Below are positions 4,730-8,365 of a stretch of DNA of 8,365 nt, in pieces. This DNA comes from an uncultured Collinsella sp. (GTDB lineage: Bacteria; Actinomycetota; Coriobacteriia; Coriobacteriales; Coriobacteriaceae), in the NCBI GenBank assembly GCA_900553215.1, contig USCJ01000050.1, positions 1 to 8,365 on the forward strand, written 5' to 3'. Each line of letters begins with the position of its first letter. Position 1 is the first letter of the stretch. The notes beneath the pieces are model-generated. The model ran no database searches. It was not told the origin of the DNA and saw nothing but the letters and a program-made list of their open reading frames with translations. The position numbers and the translations under genes were made by a program.

Positions 4730-7700
4730 CGTCTGCCGCGGGCAGCTCACCCGAAACCGTCACGCAGATCGGTCAGATCAAGGCCAGCGCATCGGGCGCG
4801 GATAATCTGGCGACGTTCACACTCGAAGACATGTTTCTCGACGCGGCATCGGGCCTTCTGGAAGAAGGGTGCAAACTGCGCTTTGTCCTCGACTATCAGG
4901 GCAAAACCTACACGCTTTCATCCCCTATGGCCGTTGTCACCGCGCCGGCCGCAAAGGCGGAATCGGGCTCGACCACCATCATTCCCACCACCATGGACCA
5001 AGAGATCACTCCGTTTGATTTCCCCGCATCGTTTCCCGGCATCGGTGGTAATAAGTTCACGTGTTGGATGCCCACATTTCCGATCCTCTTCGATTTCTCG
5101 TTTGCTGGATACGTGCTGTTTGGCGGAGGATACAAACCAGCCAGCTATATGAACGATTCAGGCAATCCTGATCCGGAATACTGGAAGAAATCGCCGCGCG
5201 AGTCGGGTGCCAAGCAGGCGAACCGCTACCTCGACGAGATGGAGGGGAAGTGGAATCAGTACAAGAGCATGAGTGCCGGTTCGGGCACCGACCCAAGAAA
5301 CACCAAGCTCCTTCGCCACCATTGCACGCTGCTGTTCACGATGGATATCGCCACACAGCTGTACGGCTCGCTCGCCTACGATTGGGCGGGCAAAACCTGG
5401 GGTGACAACAACGACCCCGCATACGGCAATATTAAGGCCCTCTTCCAGGTAAGAACCGACCTCAACTGGACCGAACAGTTCACCTTGGGACCGGTGCCGT
5501 TTTTCCTAAACGTCAACCCCTGGGTGCTGGCAAAACTGGCGCTCGCCGTGGGCGCCCACACGCACGGTAGCGGCGCGGCGTTTTTTAAAAACTTTTCGCT
5601 CGACTATTCAAACACGTCGGGCTCGTTCACCATCCAGATCGGGCTTGCCGTCTCCTTTGGCGCCGGCGTTGCAGGCGTCGCTTCGTCTGCCGTGCGTGGC
5701 GCCGCATCCCTCACACTGTTCATTGGGTACGAGAAGGCAGATGGACACCAGCTTCCGCGGCTGCGCGTAGGTGCAGACGTCGATGTCGATGTGATACTCC
5801 AGTTCGTAATGTTCAAGTGGACCACCAAGGCTTGGTCGGGGTCGTGGCCCACACTCATCGATTCGTGGAATATGTCGGTGAACAATGGCGACCAGTATGT
5901 GCTCCAACGCTCTGAGCTGGCATTGGGTGGAGATACGCCTTACACGCTGGATGCCTGCTTCGGCACGCCCGGCAACACCGAGGCAGGTGGTGTGCCGCAG
6001 TTTATCGCATCGGCCACCATCGTCACCAACGCCGAGCTGCTCGCACGCGCCGAGGTTAAGGCCACTGCCGTAAACGCCGCGCCTGTCGTGCGCGATTGGG
6101 ATCAAGCGGTCACGCGCATTGAGCTCGAGGCGGATTCAGAAAGCGACGACACGGGACAGATCGAGCATTTCGTCCATGCACTGGTAGAGAACGACGAAAA
6201 TGCCGCACCGATGTATGAGTACACCTACATCGGTCAGTCAACGAACGCCGTTGCGGACCCGAACGCCAATTCTGCCGGCGTGTCGGAGGACGAGCGTGGC
6301 GGCGTCAAACCCTCGAGCGACAACGTGCTGTTTTCCGGCTTGCTCAGCGAAGCCCACATGAAGCTAACGATGATTGCCGGCGTAGAATGCCTGTTCCGTA
6401 TCGCCTCGGTGCGCTACGGCGACAATGGCCGCTCGCGCCTGGTGGTGCACACAAAGGCAAACGGCACGTGGTCCGCTCCCACGCCCGTGGACTTTCCCCT
6501 TGGGTTTGGCGAGGGCGACGTGGAGCGCGACGGCATATTCGATTACGACTTCGACGTGGTGGAATATACGGACGGAAGAGGAAACCAGGACGCCTACGTG
6601 CTGCTGGTCTCGGGCGAGCGCCCCGCCGGCGACAACACCCTTTTCGATACGGCAAGCACAGCCGGCATACTGTCCGTTGTGCGCCTGCGCATAAGTAATG
6701 ACGAGATCCGCGTGGTGTCGCATACGTCATGGCGCAGCATCTCGCGCGGCCGCCTGCAAGAGGATGGCTACCATTGCCTGCAGTGCCCGCGCATCACGGC
6801 AGGCAAGACGCTGGTCGACGGACGCCTGTCGGGTGCCTACCTCCACCGCCGCGGAACCACCGCAGAGAAGGCGCTCGGCAGCGAGGCCGAGGTTGCGCTG
6901 GAATGCTTTACCCTGTGGTCGGATGATTTGGGCGACAGCCTGACGTTCCGCGAAGTTCTTCGCTTTCCGCAGGCACCGTCGAGTATCGAGCTGAGCGAGC
7001 CCGAGAATATCAACGGCAAAATGGTGGTGCCCGTTGCGTACGAGACCGCAGACGGTTGCGGATGCGCATCGTACGCCGTGATCGGCCAGTCCATTGCGGG
7101 CTGGGGCGTTATGCCACCAGACGCCACGGTGCCCCATGCGGTGCCGTGGCCACAACATTCGGGCTTTTTGGCCACCGTCAACGAGCAGCTGCAGCATATT
7201 ACTTGGACGCGAGGCGCATCGGCATTTGCAACGCAGCCCGTGGGTGCCGCAGGCTGTGGCCCGGCATCGTTTAGCGTAAGCAACAACGGCAGGTGCGCGC
7301 TCTATGTAGAGAACACCGATGGCAAGGTGGGGCAAACCTACGACGAAGAAGGCAACCCGGTAGCAGTGATGGGCACGCACTTCCGCATCTTCGCCAGCAC
7401 CTTGGCAGGCGATCTGTTCACGGAGCCGTTCGTGATGTGCGAGCTGGACCATCCCGTCGATCAGATAACGACATTTTCGACGTCGAGAGGCATGCTCTCC
7501 GCGCTCGCCACGCACATTGTGAGCGCGGAGAAGAGCGAGGCAGAGCTGCACGGCATCGAAGTGCCTCTGGTGGCGTGTGCCACTCCGACGGGCGCGGTCG
7601 CTACCTCGGGCGCGGTGGTGCCCGGAGCAGCAGGAGAATCCTTCATGGTCACGGTGCGAAACGACGGCAACACTTTGCTGACTGCCGGCACGATCGATCT

Positions 7701-8365
7701 GTACCGAGAGGGCTCCAGCCAGCCGTTCTCCAGCGCATCCATTGGATTCGGAGCGAACGCACGTATGGCTTCGATCTACGATCCAGAGCTTGCCGAAGAC
7801 GCTTCGGCCAACGACATGGCACACGTGAAGTACGCGCTCGAGACGCTGGGCGCATGTTTTGCAACGCACCCACTGGTAGCCGACAACGGCAACGCCGTGC
7901 TGGCACCGGGTTGCACGGCACAGTTCCGCATGAGCTTCGCCATCCCCGAGAGTTGGAGCGACGAAGTGGGCAAACGCGTAACGTTGTATGCGAAGGCACG
8001 TAATCTGGTGGCGCTCGATCCCGTAACGCTCGAGGAGATCCGACCGGGCGCAAACTCGACACTGGGTGCCGTACTGCACGAGCTTCATGTGCCCGACGCG
8101 GCTTGCGAACGCTCAGAAATTCAGGTCGGCGTATGCGATAGCGCGGATACGACAGGACTTCACGACGCCCCGATGCCGGCGGACGGCGATGGTGGCTCAA
8201 GTGGCGGCGGTACTGACGAGGGCGGCGGCTCCGGCGGAAGCAGCTCCGGCAGTGGCAAGGACCACGACAATAACAAGCGCTCCGGAAAAGCGGGCGCACT
8301 TGCGGGCACGGGCGATGTCAACGCTCCCCTTACGGCAGCCGCTGCAGCACTCGCCGCGGCAGGCG
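4726..8365 (+). CDS. Large LAGTG-anchored cell-wall surface protein, main body (3' end outside window)
   Basis: The frame is open without a stop from 4609 to the window edge. Protein-like sequence begins near 4678, and the first ordinary start in frame is GTG 4726, which overlaps the stop of the upstream fragment (GTGA) but has no good ribosome binding site. So this is best read as the continuation of the gene begun at 4082, with a full length above 1400 residues. Parts, numbered from GTG 4726: rest of a beta-domain (1-85); an aromatic, beta-rich region with many glycines and alternating strands (about 105-390, including LFIGYEKADGHQLPRLRVGA and FKWTTKAWSGSWPTLIDSW); a stretch with propeller-like strands (about 526-920, e.g. 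RIASVRYGDNGRSRLVVHTK, AYVLLVSGERPAGDNTLF); a CARDB-like domain (about 966-1070, FMVTVRNDGNTLLTAGTIDL); a Gly/Ser/Asp linker (about 1154-1190); and LAGTG. It is probably an adhesin or glycan/peptide-binding surface protein; no catalytic motif was recognised. If the frameshift is real, this part lacks a signal peptide. Confidence 0.85.
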   Translation, partial: MTSAAGSSPETVTQIGQIKASASGADNLATFTLEDMFLDAASGLLEEGCKLRFVLDYQGKTYTLSSPMAVVTAPAAKAESGSTTIIPTTMDQEITPFDFPASFPGIGGNKFTCWMPTFPILFDFSFAGYVLFGGGYKPASYMNDSGNPDPEYWKKSPRESGAKQANRYLDEMEGKWNQYKSMSAGSGTDPRNTKLLRHHCTLLFTMDIATQLYGSLAYDWAGKTWGDNNDPAYGNIKALFQVRTDLNWTEQFTLGPVPFFLNVNPWVLAKLALAVGAHTHGSGAAFFKNFSLDYSNTSGSFTIQIGLAVSFGAGVAGVASSAVRGAASLTLFIGYEKADGHQLPRLRVGADVDVDVILQFVMFKWTTKAWSGSWPTLIDSWNMSVNNGDQYVLQRSELALGGDTPYTLDACFGTPGNTEAGGVPQFIASATIVTNAELLARAEVKATAVNAAPVVRDWDQAVTRIELEADSESDDTGQIEHFVHALVENDENAAPMYEYTYIGQSTNAVADPNANSAGVSEDERGGVKPSSDNVLFSGLLSEAHMKLTMIAGVECLFRIASVRYGDNGRSRLVVHTKANGTWSAPTPVDFPLGFGEGDVERDGIFDYDFDVVEYTDGRGNQDAYVLLVSGERPAGDNTLFDTASTAGILSVVRLRISNDEIRVVSHTSWRSISRGRLQEDGYHCLQCPRITAGKTLVDGRLSGAYLHRRGTTAEKALGSEAEVALECFTLWSDDLGDSLTFREVLRFPQAPSSIELSEPENINGKMVVPVAYETADGCGCASYAVIGQSIAGWGVMPPDATVPHAVPWPQHSGFLATVNEQLQHITWTRGASAFATQPVGAAGCGPASFSVSNNGRCALYVENTDGKVGQTYDEEGNPVAVMGTHFRIFASTLAGDLFTEPFVMCELDHPVDQITTFSTSRGMLSALATHIVSAEKSEAELHGIEVPLVACATPTGAVATSGAVVPGAAGESFMVTVRNDGNTLLTAGTIDLYREGSSQPFSSASIGFGANARMASIYDPELAEDASANDMAHVKYALETLGACFATHPLVADNGNAVLAPGCTAQFRMSFAIPESWSDEVGKRVTLYAKARNLVALDPVTLEEIRPGANSTLGAVLHELHVPDAACERSEIQVGVCDSADTTGLHDAPMPADGDGGSSGGGTDEGGGSGGSSSGSGKDHDNNKRSGKAGALAGTGDVNAPLTAAAAALAAAG
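8185..8365 (+). other. Cell-wall linker and LAGTG sortase signal
   Basis: Positions 8185-8289 encode a low-complexity Gly/Ser/Asp linker ending in charged residues (KDHDNNKR), typical of a wall-spanning spacer. LAGTGD follows, with LAGTG at 8299-8313, fitting the LAxTG variant of LPxTG that class E (and some class D) sortases of high-GC actinobacteria use. The alanine-rich stretch after it (PLTAAAAALAAAG) is the start of the membrane segment. The rest of that segment and the basic tail lie beyond the window. Confidence 0.75.

Noticed and set aside
7293..8003. 236-residue plus-strand frame inside the surface-protein gene
   Set aside because: It is an Arg-rich out-of-frame reading of the same strand; the frame-1 reading gives the CARDB-like domain.
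6727..8088. 453-residue minus-strand open frame opposite the surface protein
   Set aside because: It is an antisense shadow of the G/C-rich coding frame: rich in Arg, Cys and His, with no domain, while the plus frame has linker and anchor features and no stop to the window end.

Overview
The window looks like chromosomal DNA of a high-GC, Gram-positive actinobacterium. The best guess is a gut Coriobacteriia member such as Collinsella. The reasons are the G/C-rich codon use, purine-rich ribosome binding sites (GGAGG, AAGGAG, GGGAG), a very large secreted protein ending in a sortase-type LAGTG motif, and a lone LuxR-type regulator beside it. The genus is inferred from general style, not from a marker gene.

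Layout. (1) Positions 1-1527, plus strand: the 3' end of an OmpR-family response regulator, then its membrane histidine kinase, overlapping by 4 bases (ATGA). (2) 1528-1643: two strong, separate hairpins between the convergent kinase and guaA genes; the second is a perfect 14-bp palindrome that resembles a dispersed REP-type repeat. (3) 1644-2624, minus strand: a GMP synthase with only the ATP-pyrophosphatase and dimerisation parts and no glutamine amidotransferase domain. (4) 2625-2921: a 297-bp divergent intergenic region with a TATAAT box for guaA, a palindrome over the likely start point, and what looks like the frameshifted remnant of a small membrane protein on the minus strand. (5) 2922-3926, plus strand: a 334-residue regulator with an alpha-helical N-terminal part and a C-terminal LuxR DNA-binding domain. 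(6) 4082 to the window end, plus strand: a cell-wall-anchored surface protein of more than 1400 residues, split by one frameshift near position 4680. It has a twin-arginine-like signal peptide, a Cna-B/carboxypeptidase-regulatory-like domain, a beta-rich aromatic middle, a possible beta-propeller, a CARDB-like domain, a Gly/Ser linker and an LAGTG anchor. The gene runs off the right edge just inside the anchor's hydrophobic segment.

How the genes fit together. The two-component system and guaA are independent functions that meet tail to tail. The LuxR-type gene points at the surface-protein gene with a 155-bp gap, so a local regulator-target pair is plausible but not shown. The two most notable items are the frameshift that separates the secretion signal from the body of the adhesin-like protein, and the amidotransferase-less GMP synthase, which would need a separately encoded glutaminase subunit or free ammonia. 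I saw no CRISPR array, tRNA, rRNA, transposase or phage gene.
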